Positions 25,142 to 33,872 of a stretch of 64,000 bases of DNA are shown piece by piece. This DNA comes from Pseudoduganella rivuli (GTDB lineage: Bacteria; Pseudomonadota; Gammaproteobacteria; Burkholderiales; Burkholderiaceae_D). The position numbers and the translations under genes are program-made. The notes beneath the pieces were generated by a model. It searched no databases. It was not told where the DNA came from and saw nothing but the letters and a program-made list of their open reading frames with translations. Each line of letters opens with the position of its first letter. Positions within the stretch are counted from its first letter, which is position 1. The DNA is taken from assembly GCF_009674485.1 (NCBI RefSeq), contig NZ_WKJJ01000005.1:124001-188000 (forward strand). Reading direction: 5' to 3'.

Positions 25142-26107
25142 TCATGCACATCGGACCGCGTCACGTGGATATCTGTTCATGACGATATCACCGACATTGT
25201 CCAGCGCCCGGAACCCCATGGCCTCCCGGGTCTCAATCGTTGCGGTTCCCATATGCGGTGTCATGAAGACGTTGGGCAAATCCCTGAACCGTAAATCATA
25301 TTCCGGCTCTGACTTGAATACGTCCAGGCCCGCCGCACCCAGTTGGCCACTGTCCAGCGCTGCAAGCAGGTCGTCTTCGTTGACCAATGTCCCCCGGGCG
25401 GTGTTGACCAGCACTGCACCGCGCGGCAGCAGTGTCAGCATTGCTGCATCGATACAGCCGCCGCCACCGCCAGGCGCATGCAGCGACAGGATCTGGCAAT
25501 GTGGCAGCATGGCGCGGACATCACTAAAGTAGGTGGCTCCTTGCTCAAACGCCGGCGCCAGCCGCCGCCGGTTGTGGTACACCACCCCGACACCAAATCC
25601 GCGTGCCCGCTTCGCCACAGCCTGGCCGATACGGCCCATGCCGATAATGCCCAACGTTTTGCCGTGGAAATCCTGGCCGAGCATATCGCCCAGTCCGAAC
25701 CGCTCGCGCCACCCGCGTTCCATGATCGATGCATACTCGCGTCCGCGCCGCAGGGCGCCCAGCATCAGGAATAGCGCGAGGTCGGCCGTGGCTTCGGTCA
25801 CGACGTCCGGCGTATTGCTGACATGGATGCCACAGGCGCTGGCCGCTGCGACGTCGATATGGTCGTATCCGACGCTGCAGGTAGCAATCAGTTTGACCTG
25901 CGGGGGCAGCGCGGCGATGGCCGTGGAGTCAAAGCGGATGCGGCTGGAGATTAGCACCGCCAGCGCCGAAGGCATGCGGCGTAGCGCTTCGATGGTCTCG
26001 GCGGTTGTCAATTGGCGCGCCTGCGACGTCACTGCATTGAACTGAGCAACCGCGCGGTCAGCGATAGTTGGCAACATTGGGGTGGCACACAACAAACGTG
26101 CAATCAT
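25142..26107 (-). CDS. D-2-hydroxyacid dehydrogenase (glyoxylate/hydroxypyruvate reductase-like)
   Basis: About 321 residues, expected to interconvert 2-oxo and D-2-hydroxy acids with NAD(P)H in the cytoplasm. Seen: the N-terminal SVGYDHIDVAAASACGIHVSNTP segment, Rossmann motif GIIGMGRIGQAVAKRA, the NTARGTLVNEDDLL loop with substrate Arg, the EPEYD Glu and the TPHMGTAT catalytic His. ATG 26107 is used because GAGGA lies about 7 bp upstream; a TTG at 26113 would start too close to it. The start lies inside the tail of a chemoreceptor remnant. It may reduce hydroxypyruvate or a similar product of tartrate metabolism encoded nearby; that is inference. Confidence 0.92.
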   Translation of the reverse strand: MIARLLCATPMLPTIADRAVAQFNAVTSQARQLTTAETIEALRRMPSALAVLISSRIRFDSTAIAALPPQVKLIATCSVGYDHIDVAAASACGIHVSNTPDVVTEATADLALFLMLGALRRGREYASIMERGWRERFGLGDMLGQDFHGKTLGIIGMGRIGQAVAKRARGFGVGVVYHNRRRLAPAFEQGATYFSDVRAMLPHCQILSLHAPGGGGGCIDAAMLTLLPRGAVLVNTARGTLVNEDDLLAALDSGQLGAAGLDVFKSEPEYDLRFRDLPNVFMTPHMGTATIETREAMGFRALDNVGDIVMNRYPRDAVRCA

Positions 26108-26305
26108 GCGCAAGTCCTCGTCTGAATCTTAAAAAACATACGGCGTCGACCAGGCTGGCAGTGTCTCCGCGCATGCACTGCGTACCGTTGGCTGCCTGCT
26201 CCACCAGTGCTGCATTGCGTTGGGTGAGGTCGTCGAGTTGTGCAATGGCCTGGTTTACCTGCGAGATGCCCAAACTTTGTTCCCGGCTGGATTCCGCAGG
26301 TTGAA
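26058..26305 (-). pseudogene. Chemotaxis receptor C-terminal remnant
   Basis: The minus strand reads [36 protein letters not shown], the last part of an MCP signalling domain. No start, sensor or hairpin tip is present, and the 5' side joins directly to porin-like sequence. The frame runs on past the usual MCP end into the start of the hydroxyacid dehydrogenase gene. Confidence 0.75.
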
Positions 26306-26443
26306 CAGCGTACCCGCCGCGTCCACTTCGCCGGTGTCGATCCGGTAGGCAAGACCGGCATCGGCAATGCCATAGATGACCACGCTACTTTGCGCATAGG
26401 CGGCTGGTAAGCGGAGCATCGCTAATGCAGGGGGAACCACCAT
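26306..26443 (-). pseudogene. Gram-negative porin N-terminal remnant
   Basis: Reads the end of a signal peptide followed by AYAQSSVVIYGIADAGLAYR and DTGEVDAAGTLFNL, the standard start of a beta-proteobacterial general porin. After about 45 residues the sequence passes into the chemoreceptor remnant and soon hits a stop. Only the first strand of the barrel survives. The exact join, near 26305, is placed by eye. Confidence 0.75.
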
Positions 26444-26594
26444 TTATTCCTATTGTCTCCGTGTCGGGGCTGCGCCCAATAGTTGTTAGTGAAAAGTGAA
26501 GCTGGATGCCTCCGCTCCCGGCGGGCGGCGGGCGGCGGGCCGGGTCAGTCAGGCTGTTGCCGGGAAATTCATGGATTGGGTGACGATGCGGGAG

Positions 26595-28898
26595 TCAGGC
26601 CTGCTGTGGCTGGCCGTTCATCGTCGCACCCACCAGGACGGCGGTGACGTTGACGATGCGCCGCACGGTGGCCGAGGGCGTCAATACGTGCACCGGCTTG
26701 TCCGCGCCCAGCAGCAGGGGACCGATCGCCACGTTGTTGCCCGCCGCCACCTTCAACAGGTTGTAGGCAATGTTGGCCGAATCGATGTCCGGCATGATCA
26801 ACAGATTGGCCTCACCCTCCAGGTTCGAATCGGGCAGGATCTTGCGCCGCAATGCAGCGTCCAGCGCCACGTCGCCATGCATTTCCCCATCGATTTCCAG
26901 GTCCGGTGCGTGGTGGCGCAAGATGTCCAGCACCTGGCGCATCTTGCGCGCCGACGGCGCGTCGCTGCTGCCAAAGTTCGAGTGCGACAGCAAGGCCACC
27001 TTGGGAACGATGCCAAAGCTGCGCACTTGCGCTGCTGCCAGCATGGTGATTTCCGCCAGTTCCGCCGCGTCCGGATTGGCATTCACATGGGTATCCGCAA
27101 TAAACAGTTGGCGCCCGGGCAGGATCAGTGCGTTCATGGCCGCGTAGACATTGCAGCCTTCTTTCTTGCCGATCACCTGGTCGATAAATTCCAGATGGCG
27201 GTGCGTGCTGCTGATCGTACCGCAGACCATGCCATCGGCCTCACCTTTGCGCACCATCATGGCGCCGATTAACGTGGTACGGCGGCGCATTTCCAGCTTG
27301 GCCATTTGTGCGCTGACGCCGTTCCTGGACATCAATTCGTGATAGGCGCTCCAATATTCGCGGTAGCGCCAGTCATGGTCCGTATCGATCACTGTATAGT
27401 CTCGGTCGTGTTCCAGCCGCAGTCCGAGCTTGGCAATACGTTGCGTAATCACGGCTGGGCGACCAACCAGGATAGGGCGGGCAATCCGTTCGTCGGCCAC
27501 GATCTGCACGGCCCTTAAGACGCGCTCTTCCTCGCCTTCTGCAAACACGACGCGCTTATGCTGCGGGCTGGCATCGCGTGCTGCCTGGAATAGCGGGCGC
27601 ATCATACTGCTGCTGTGATACACGAATTGCTGCAAGTGATGGGCGTAGGCTTCCAGGTCGTCAATCGGACGCGTCGCCACGCCGGACGCTTTGGCTGCTT
27701 GCGCCACTGCGGGAGCGATCGTGACGATCAGGCGCGGGTCGAATGGAGTTGGAATCAAATAGTTTGGTCCAAATGCCAGGTCGCCGGTGCCGTAAGCCGT
27801 CGCCACGATGTCGCTCTGTTCCTGGCGCGCAAGGTTGGCTATCGCGTGGACTGCGGCGATTTCCATCTCGCGGGTAATCGATGTGGCGCCCGCATCCAGT
27901 GCGCCGCGGAAGATGTACGGGAAGCACAGCACGTTGTTGACCTGGTTCGGATAATCAGCTCGCCCGGTGGCCAGGATGGCGTCGGGACGCACTGCCAGCG
28001 CCGCCTCCGGCAAAATTTCCGGTGTGGGGTTGGCCAATGCCATGATCAGGGGGCGTGGCGCCATGCGTGCCACCATCTCGGGCTTCAGGACGTTGCCCGC
28101 CGACAGCCCAAGAAAAATATCGGCGCCTTCGATCACTTCACCCAGGCTGCGGGCAGGTGTGTCGCGTGCATACCGCGCTTTCTTCGGGTCCATCAGCTCG
28201 GTCCGGCCGCGGTAGACCACGCCGGCCAGGTCGGTGACAAAGATGTTCTCCAGTCTGACACCGAGGTCGACCAGCAAATCCAGACAAGCCAGTGCGGCGG
28301 CGCCGGCGCCGGATGTGACCAGCCGGGCTTCGCCTATCGGTTTGCCCACGACATCGAGTCCGTTCATGATGGCGGCCGCCACCACGATCGCCGTTCCGTG
28401 CTGGTCATCGTGGAACACTGGAATCTTCATGCGTTCCCGGCAGGCGCTTTCGACGGTAAAGCATTCCGGCGCCTTGATGTCTTCGAGGTTGATGCCGCCA
28501 AAGGTCGGCTCCAGCGCGGCAATGATCTCGACCAGCTTGTGCGGGTCTTTTTCATTGATTTCGATGTCGAAGACATCGATCCCGGCAAACTTCTTGAACA
28601 GCACGGCTTTGCCTTCCATCACCGGCTTGGAAGCCAGGGCGCCAATGTCGCCCAGCCCCAGGACGGCAGTGCCATTGGTGATCACGCCCACCAAGTTGCC
28701 GCGCCCGGTATAACGCGCCGCGTTGAGCGGGTCGGCCACGATTTCATCGCAGGGAAAGGCTACGCCGGGCGAGTACGCCAGCGCCAGGTCGCGCTGGTTG
28801 ACCATTTGTTTGGTCGGCATGGTGGCAAGCTTGCCCGGCTTCGGGAATTCGTGATAATCAAGTGCTGCCTGGCGCAGCAGGGATGCATCGGTCGTCAT
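26595..28898 (-). CDS. maeB: NADP-dependent malic enzyme with phosphotransacetylase-like domain
   Basis: About 767 residues, oxidative decarboxylation of malate to pyruvate. The N-terminal malic enzyme half has LALAYSPGVAFPCDEI, VGVITNGTAVLGLGDIGALASKPVMEGK, FHDDQHGTAIVVAAAI and the Rossmann SGAGAAALACL segment. From about residue 430 a phosphotransacetylase-like domain follows (RVVFAEGEEERVLRAV..., GPLLLGADKPVHVL), the MaeB fusion whose PTA part is regulatory. ATG 28898 with AGGA upstream is preferred over a start ten codons earlier. It sits next to dctA and the tartrate dehydratase gene on the same strand, which suggests malate/oxaloacetate disposal during dicarboxylate growth. Confidence 0.95.
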   Translation of the reverse strand: MTTDASLLRQAALDYHEFPKPGKLATMPTKQMVNQRDLALAYSPGVAFPCDEIVADPLNAARYTGRGNLVGVITNGTAVLGLGDIGALASKPVMEGKAVLFKKFAGIDVFDIEINEKDPHKLVEIIAALEPTFGGINLEDIKAPECFTVESACRERMKIPVFHDDQHGTAIVVAAAIMNGLDVVGKPIGEARLVTSGAGAAALACLDLLVDLGVRLENIFVTDLAGVVYRGRTELMDPKKARYARDTPARSLGEVIEGADIFLGLSAGNVLKPEMVARMAPRPLIMALANPTPEILPEAALAVRPDAILATGRADYPNQVNNVLCFPYIFRGALDAGATSITREMEIAAVHAIANLARQEQSDIVATAYGTGDLAFGPNYLIPTPFDPRLIVTIAPAVAQAAKASGVATRPIDDLEAYAHHLQQFVYHSSSMMRPLFQAARDASPQHKRVVFAEGEEERVLRAVQIVADERIARPILVGRPAVITQRIAKLGLRLEHDRDYTVIDTDHDWRYREYWSAYHELMSRNGVSAQMAKLEMRRRTTLIGAMMVRKGEADGMVCGTISSTHRHLEFIDQVIGKKEGCNVYAAMNALILPGRQLFIADTHVNANPDAAELAEITMLAAAQVRSFGIVPKVALLSHSNFGSSDAPSARKMRQVLDILRHHAPDLEIDGEMHGDVALDAALRRKILPDSNLEGEANLLIMPDIDSANIAYNLLKVAAGNNVAIGPLLLGADKPVHVLTPSATVRRIVNVTAVLVGATMNGQPQQA

Positions 28899-29084
28899 GA
28901 TAATTGTCCTGGTGTGTTGCTCATTCATTCAACCAGCCCTGCGTAGGGCGGCGGGAAGCAACGGTGATTCGGGGGCGGTGCGGCTGGCGTCGGCGGATTG
29001 CGCCGCGCAACGCGCAACGCGACGGCGGCTTGCTGGCGGATTGGCGGCACATGTCTCGCCAATCCGCCATACGGTTGACGTGAT

Positions 29085-30437
29085 CTAGTGATGTTTGGCC
29101 ATTGCCGCCAGTGGCGCGCCTGTCACGTGTGTTGGAGCACTTTCCACATCAGATGGTTCGGGCAGCGCGGCACCGCGGTCCAGTACGGCCCGGGCTTGCG
29201 CCAAGTCGATCGATTTTTCCCAGCGTGCCACCACCACGGTGGCGACGCCGTTACCAACCAGGTTGGTCAGGGCGCGTGCTTCATTGAGGAAACGGTCCAC
29301 GCCCAGCAACAGCACCAGGCCTTCCACCGGGATCTTGTGCATGGAAGCCAGAGTGGCAGCCAACGCGACGAAGCCGGCGCCGGCCACACCTGCGGATCCC
29401 TTCGACGTGAACAGCAGTACGCCGAGCAACACCAATTGATCCCACATGGTCAGGTCTATGTTCATGGCCTGGGCAATGAAGATGGCAGCCATGGTCAGGT
29501 AAATCGCGGTACCGTCTGCGTTGAAGGCATAGCCGGTGGGCAGAACCAGGCCGACCACCGGTTTCGGGATACCCATTTTTTCCAACTTGACCAGCATTTG
29601 CGGCAACACGGCTTCGGTAGACGCGGTGCCCAGTGTGACCAGCAATTCATCCTTGATGTAGCGCATGAACTTGAATAGCGACAGTCCGCATAACTTCATG
29701 GCAATACCCAGCACGAGCACGATGAAGACGGCCGAGGTCAGGTACAAGCACAGGATCAACTGGCCATACGACGCCAGGGTGCCGATGCCGTATTTGCCGA
29801 CCGTGAAAGCCATGCCCCCAAACGCACCCAACGGAGCCACGTACATGGCGATCCGGACCACACCGAACATGCCCTGTAAGAACATGTCGAGCATGTCGAC
29901 GAACGGTTCCACGGTTTTGCCGGCGCGGGCCAGGGCAATCGCCAGCAGCACGGAGAAGAAGATGATCGGCAGCATTTCCCCATTGGCAAACGCCCCCACC
30001 ACGCTGTTGGGCACGATGTTCATGATGAAGTCGAACACGCCGCCTTGCTGTGTGGCCTTTTGCGCATAGGTCGATACGGACGAACCATCGATATGTGCCG
30101 GATCGATGTTCATGCCGCTGCCTGGCTTGAACAGGTTGACCACGATCAGGCCGATGGCCAGCGCCAGGGTTGACGCGAATTCAAAATACAGTACGGCTTT
30201 CAGGCCGACGCGTCCGGCTTCATGAACGTTGTTCATGCGCGCCACGCCCACCACGATGGAGGCGAAGATGATCGGCGCCAGCAGCATTTTGATCAGTTTG
30301 ATGAACAGGTCGCCCAGGGGCTTGAGCTGGGTGCCCAGTTCGGGCATGTAATGGCCCAGTGCAATACCTAGCACAATGGCTATCAAGACCTGGACATAGA
30401 GTTTGGAAAGGGTTTTTCCGAGAAAGGTGGATCGCAT
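29085..30437 (-). CDS. dctA: C4-dicarboxylate:cation symporter DctA
   Basis: About 450 residues of the DAACS/glutamate-symporter family, taking up succinate, malate, fumarate or related diacids. Family segments seen: LYVQVLIAIVLGIALGHYMP at the start, FIKLIKMLLAPIIFASIVVG, a TASTEAVLPQMLVKLEKMGIP re-entrant loop, VLPTGYAFNADGTAIYLTMA and LLFTSKGSAGVAGAGFVALAATL. ATG 30437 is chosen since CAGGAGACAACC precedes it; the frame is open 20 codons upstream. It stands between maeB and the tartrate dehydratase gene, consistent with import of the dicarboxylate used here. Confidence 0.95.
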   Translation of the reverse strand: MRSTFLGKTLSKLYVQVLIAIVLGIALGHYMPELGTQLKPLGDLFIKLIKMLLAPIIFASIVVGVARMNNVHEAGRVGLKAVLYFEFASTLALAIGLIVVNLFKPGSGMNIDPAHIDGSSVSTYAQKATQQGGVFDFIMNIVPNSVVGAFANGEMLPIIFFSVLLAIALARAGKTVEPFVDMLDMFLQGMFGVVRIAMYVAPLGAFGGMAFTVGKYGIGTLASYGQLILCLYLTSAVFIVLVLGIAMKLCGLSLFKFMRYIKDELLVTLGTASTEAVLPQMLVKLEKMGIPKPVVGLVLPTGYAFNADGTAIYLTMAAIFIAQAMNIDLTMWDQLVLLGVLLFTSKGSAGVAGAGFVALAATLASMHKIPVEGLVLLLGVDRFLNEARALTNLVGNGVATVVVARWEKSIDLAQARAVLDRGAALPEPSDVESAPTHVTGAPLAAMAKHH

Positions 30438-30595
30438 GGTTGTCTCCTGGTGCGAAGTTGTCGTGCCGATTGAAATGCAGCCTCGACCACGGTTCATCCG
30501 CCGGAGCGGGAGCCATGGCCGAGTGCTGCCGACTGCGATTGCGCTGACCGCGCCGCTTGTTGAAGATGGAATATGGCGTTCGGTCAGCGCGGCTG

Positions 30596-31762
30596 TCAGG
30601 CCGCCAGTTTTTGCATTTCGGCGTACAAGTCCGCCTTGCCTTCGAAGCCGATGCCAGGCAGGTCCGGCATCGTGATGTAGCCGTTGTCGACCTTGACGCC
30701 ATCGGGGAATCCGCCGTACGGTTGGAACAGGTCTGGGTACGATTCGTTGCCGCCCAGGCCCAGGCCTGCGGCGATGTTCAGCGACATCTGGTGGCCGCCG
30801 TGCGGGATGCAGCGGCTTGGCGACCAGCCATGTTCGCGCAGCATGTCGAGCGTGCGCAGGTACTCCACCAGACCGTACGACAGCGCGCAGTCGAATTGCA
30901 GATAATCGCGGTCAGCGCGCATGCCGCCGTAACGGATCAGGTTGCGGGCATCCTGCATCGAGAACAAGTCTTCACCGGTCGCCATCGGATTCTTGTAGTA
31001 GTTGCGCAAGGTGGCCTGCAACTCGAAGTCCAGAGGATCACCTGGTTCTTCGTACCAGAACAAATCGTACTGCGACAGCGCTTTCGCATATTGGACGGCG
31101 GTATCGAGGTCGAAGCGGCCGTTGGCGTCGACCGCCAGCTTCTGGCCATCCTGCAAGACCGACAGGATGCTGTCGATGCGGCGCAAGTCTTCGTCCAGCG
31201 ACGCACCGCCAATTTTCTTCTTCACCACCGTGTAGCCGCGGTCGATGTAGCTGCGCATCTCATCCTTCAGCTTTTCATGGTCCTGGCCGGGATAGTAGTA
31301 GCCGCCTGCCGCATAGACAAAGATCTTGCGGTCCGGCTTGCCGTTGCCATAGCGGTCCGCCAGCAGCTGGAACAGGGGCTTGCCTTCGATTTTCGCCACG
31401 GCGTCCCAAATCGCCATGTCGATGGTGCCGATTGCTACCGAGCGCTCGCCATGGCCGCCAGGTTTTTCATTGGTGAACATGCAGTTCCAGATCTTGTGCG
31501 GATCCAGGTTGGTGCCGGCATCGTCGACCAGCGACGCGGGATCGGCTTCCAGGATGCGGGGAATGAAGCGCTCGCGCATCAGCTTGCCCTGGCCGTAGCG
31601 GCCGTTGGAATTAAAGCCGTAACCGATCACGGGTTTGCCGTCGCGGATCACATCGGTCACAACGGCCACCAGGCTCAGGGTCATCTTGCTGAAGTCAATG
31701 TATGCATTGCGGATCGGCGAGCTGATGGGGACGGTTTTTTCACGGATTTCTACGATCTTCAC
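30596..31762 (-). CDS. tarD: Enolase-superfamily dehydratase, probably D(-)-tartrate dehydratase
   Basis: 388 residues, mandelate racemase/muconate lactonizing fold. Catalytic Lys motif TVVKKKIGGASLDEDL, metal ligands in AVDANGRFD, WYEEPGDPLDFEL and TGEDLFS, and a C-terminal HGGHQMSLN His motif. Length and motifs agree with D-tartrate dehydratase (Bradyrhizobium TarD), which makes oxaloacetate. The DctA transporter and malic enzyme next to it support a diacid substrate. It is divergent from a LysR gene at 31882, the probable regulator. Family membership is nearly certain; the tartrate assignment is likely, but talarate/galactarate-type dehydratases are alternatives. Confidence 0.85.
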   Translation of the reverse strand: MKIVEIREKTVPISSPIRNAYIDFSKMTLSLVAVVTDVIRDGKPVIGYGFNSNGRYGQGKLMRERFIPRILEADPASLVDDAGTNLDPHKIWNCMFTNEKPGGHGERSVAIGTIDMAIWDAVAKIEGKPLFQLLADRYGNGKPDRKIFVYAAGGYYYPGQDHEKLKDEMRSYIDRGYTVVKKKIGGASLDEDLRRIDSILSVLQDGQKLAVDANGRFDLDTAVQYAKALSQYDLFWYEEPGDPLDFELQATLRNYYKNPMATGEDLFSMQDARNLIRYGGMRADRDYLQFDCALSYGLVEYLRTLDMLREHGWSPSRCIPHGGHQMSLNIAAGLGLGGNESYPDLFQPYGGFPDGVKVDNGYITMPDLPGIGFEGKADLYAEMQKLAA

Positions 31763-31881
31763 GATTAGTCTCCTTAGGGAAATCGCATGCTCAGGATGCG
31801 AATGGGTGGTGAGAAAGCCGTAGGTTAATCCCGGAAATGCGGACTATAATTTCCTCAAAGTGAATTAAGAAATGAACAAAT

Positions 31882-32844
31882 ATGAAGAATGAGTCCACCT
31901 CCGATATGCAGTTCTTTGTGCTGGTGGCGCGCCATGGCAGCCTGGCCGCGGCGGCGCGCGCGCTGGACCTGACGCCGCCCGCCGCCACCAAGCGCCTGGC
32001 GGGGCTGGAGGCGCGGCTGGGCGTACGGCTGCTGAACCGGACCACGCGCAGCGTCAGTCTGACCAGCGAGGGCGAAACTTATTTGCGCCACGCCACGCGC
32101 ATCCTGGCGGAGATCAAGGAGATGGAGGATGCCGTTTCGCTGGGCCGCGCCACGCCGCGCGGGCTGTTGCGGGTCAATACCACGCTGGGTTTCGGCCGTA
32201 CCACGATTGCGCCGCTGGTGTCAGCCTTTTCGCTGCGCTATCCGGACATCGAAGTGCAGATGGAAGTGACCGACCGGCCGATCGATCTGGTGGAAAGCGG
32301 CTTTGACCTTGCGATCCGCTTCGGCGCGCTGCCGGACAAGCGCCTGAACGCGCGCCGCATCATGTCGAACCGGCGATTCCTGTGCGCATCGCCGGCGTAC
32401 CTGGAACGCCACGGAACGCCGCGAAGCCTGGCTGACCTGTCCCATCACCGCTGCATCATCCACCGGCAAAACGACGATGCGTATGGCATCTGGCGTTTCA
32501 ACCATCTTGATCACAGCGAAGTGGTGAAGGTGCACGGCATGTTGTCCAGCAATGATGGCGACATCGTGCTCGGCTGGGCGCTCGATGGCCATGGCATCCT
32601 GATCCGGTCTGAATGGGATTTGGCCAAATACCTCGATAGTGGCAGGCTGAAGATCGTGTTGCCCGAATTTACCTTGCCCAGCGCGGATTTGTTTGTCTAC
32701 TATCCGAGCCGGCGCAACCAGACCATCCGTGCGCGGGCATTCATTGATTTCCTGGTGGAGCAGTTCCAGGGCGCCCAAGGAGCGCAGGGGAGCCGCGCCA
32801 AGGGCCGCGAGCGCAAAGCCCGGGCTGGCGCGCCGCTGGATTGA
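31882..32844 (+). CDS. LysR-family transcriptional regulator, divergent from the tartrate dehydratase gene
   Basis: 320 residues. The N-terminal winged HTH (MQFFVLVARHGSLAAAARAL, then TPPAATKRLAGLEARLGVRLLNRTTRSVSLTSEGE) is a textbook LysR domain; the effector domain follows (RGLLRVNTTLGFGRTTIAPL). The basic C-terminal tail (about 25 residues of Arg/Lys/Gly) is unusual. A TATAAT hexamer at 31845-31850 lies in the 119-bp divergent spacer, in the right place for its promoter. It probably controls the tarD-dctA-maeB side. It ends 4 bp from the end of the convergent second LysR gene. Confidence 0.93.
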   Translation: MKNESTSDMQFFVLVARHGSLAAAARALDLTPPAATKRLAGLEARLGVRLLNRTTRSVSLTSEGETYLRHATRILAEIKEMEDAVSLGRATPRGLLRVNTTLGFGRTTIAPLVSAFSLRYPDIEVQMEVTDRPIDLVESGFDLAIRFGALPDKRLNARRIMSNRRFLCASPAYLERHGTPRSLADLSHHRCIIHRQNDDAYGIWRFNHLDHSEVVKVHGMLSSNDGDIVLGWALDGHGILIRSEWDLAKYLDSGRLKIVLPEFTLPSADLFVYYPSRRNQTIRARAFIDFLVEQFQGAQGAQGSRAKGRERKARAGAPLD

Positions 32845-32848
32845 CCAT

Positions 32849-33754
32849 TCAGTTTTCCCATCTTGCCTGCTGCGCGAACCACTGCGTCAGAAAGTCGATA
32901 AACGCGCCCACCTTGGCCGACAAATTGGCGCGCTCCGGGTACACGGCAAAGATGTCCGCACCCGGTAAGTCCCAGTCGTCCAATACCGGCACCAGGCGCC
33001 CGGCATCCAGGTGCGCACGCACATCCCATTCAGAGCGCATCAGGATGCCAAATCCTTCCAGCGCCCACTGCACGCCGGTCTCGCCATCGTTGGTGCTGAG
33101 CGCACCGCGCACTTTGACAGTCTCTTGCTTGCTGCCGCGCGTGAAATGCCAGGTGCCGAACACGGAATCGCTTTCCCGCAGCACGATGCATTGGTGCGTC
33201 GACAAGTCGCGCGGCGATTGCGGCGTGCCGGCCTGCCGCAGGTAAGCGGGCGCTGCGCACAGCAGCCGGTGGTTGCCTGCGATACGGCGCGCCACCAGCC
33301 GCGAGTCCGGCACGGAACCGAACCAGATGCCGATGTCATAAGCCTTGTCGGCCAGGTTGATGGCGCGGTCGGTTAGTTCCAGTTGGACTTCCACCAGCGG
33401 ATAGCGCCGCGCGAAGGCGCAAATGGCGGGTGCGATATGGCGCCGCCCGAAACCAAACGTGGCATTGACGCGCAGCAGCCCCTTCGGCACGGCGCGGCTG
33501 CTGGAGACCGTCTGCTCCAGCTCTTGCAGCTCCACCAGAAGGCGCTCACCAGTGGCCAGGTAAATTTCGCCTTCATGGGTAACGCTGATGCGCCGCGTGG
33601 TGCGGTTCAGCAGGCGCACGCCAAGTCGTTTTTCCAGTTGCGCCAGGCGCGCCGTGATGGCCGGCGGGGTGACGTGCATTTCCCTGGCCAGCGCCGCCAG
33701 CGAGCCCTGCTTGACCAGATGGATAAAAAATTCCAAGTCGGCGATGCGGTCCAT
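32849..33754 (-). CDS. LysR-family transcriptional regulator, divergent from the leuC-like gene
   Basis: 301 residues with an N-terminal LysR HTH (FFIHLVKQGSLAALAREM, TPPAITARLAQLEKRLGVRLLNRTTRRISVTHEGEIYL) and an effector domain beginning GLLRVNATFGFGRRHIAPA. It closely resembles the LysR at 31882, so the pair may be a duplication that was inverted. It faces the leuC/leuD-like pair across a 118-bp spacer, so it is the likely regulator of that pair. Confidence 0.93.
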   Translation of the reverse strand: MDRIADLEFFIHLVKQGSLAALAREMHVTPPAITARLAQLEKRLGVRLLNRTTRRISVTHEGEIYLATGERLLVELQELEQTVSSSRAVPKGLLRVNATFGFGRRHIAPAICAFARRYPLVEVQLELTDRAINLADKAYDIGIWFGSVPDSRLVARRIAGNHRLLCAAPAYLRQAGTPQSPRDLSTHQCIVLRESDSVFGTWHFTRGSKQETVKVRGALSTNDGETGVQWALEGFGILMRSEWDVRAHLDAGRLVPVLDDWDLPGADIFAVYPERANLSAKVGAFIDFLTQWFAQQARWEN

Positions 33755-33872
33755 TATTCACTTAAACTTAATAACAGAAAAAGATATTATGCATTATATG
33801 TTGCTACGTAATGATTAAACTTTCCTCCATTGGCGATGCACGCCAACGCATTAGGCCGTCATTGGAGGAATC

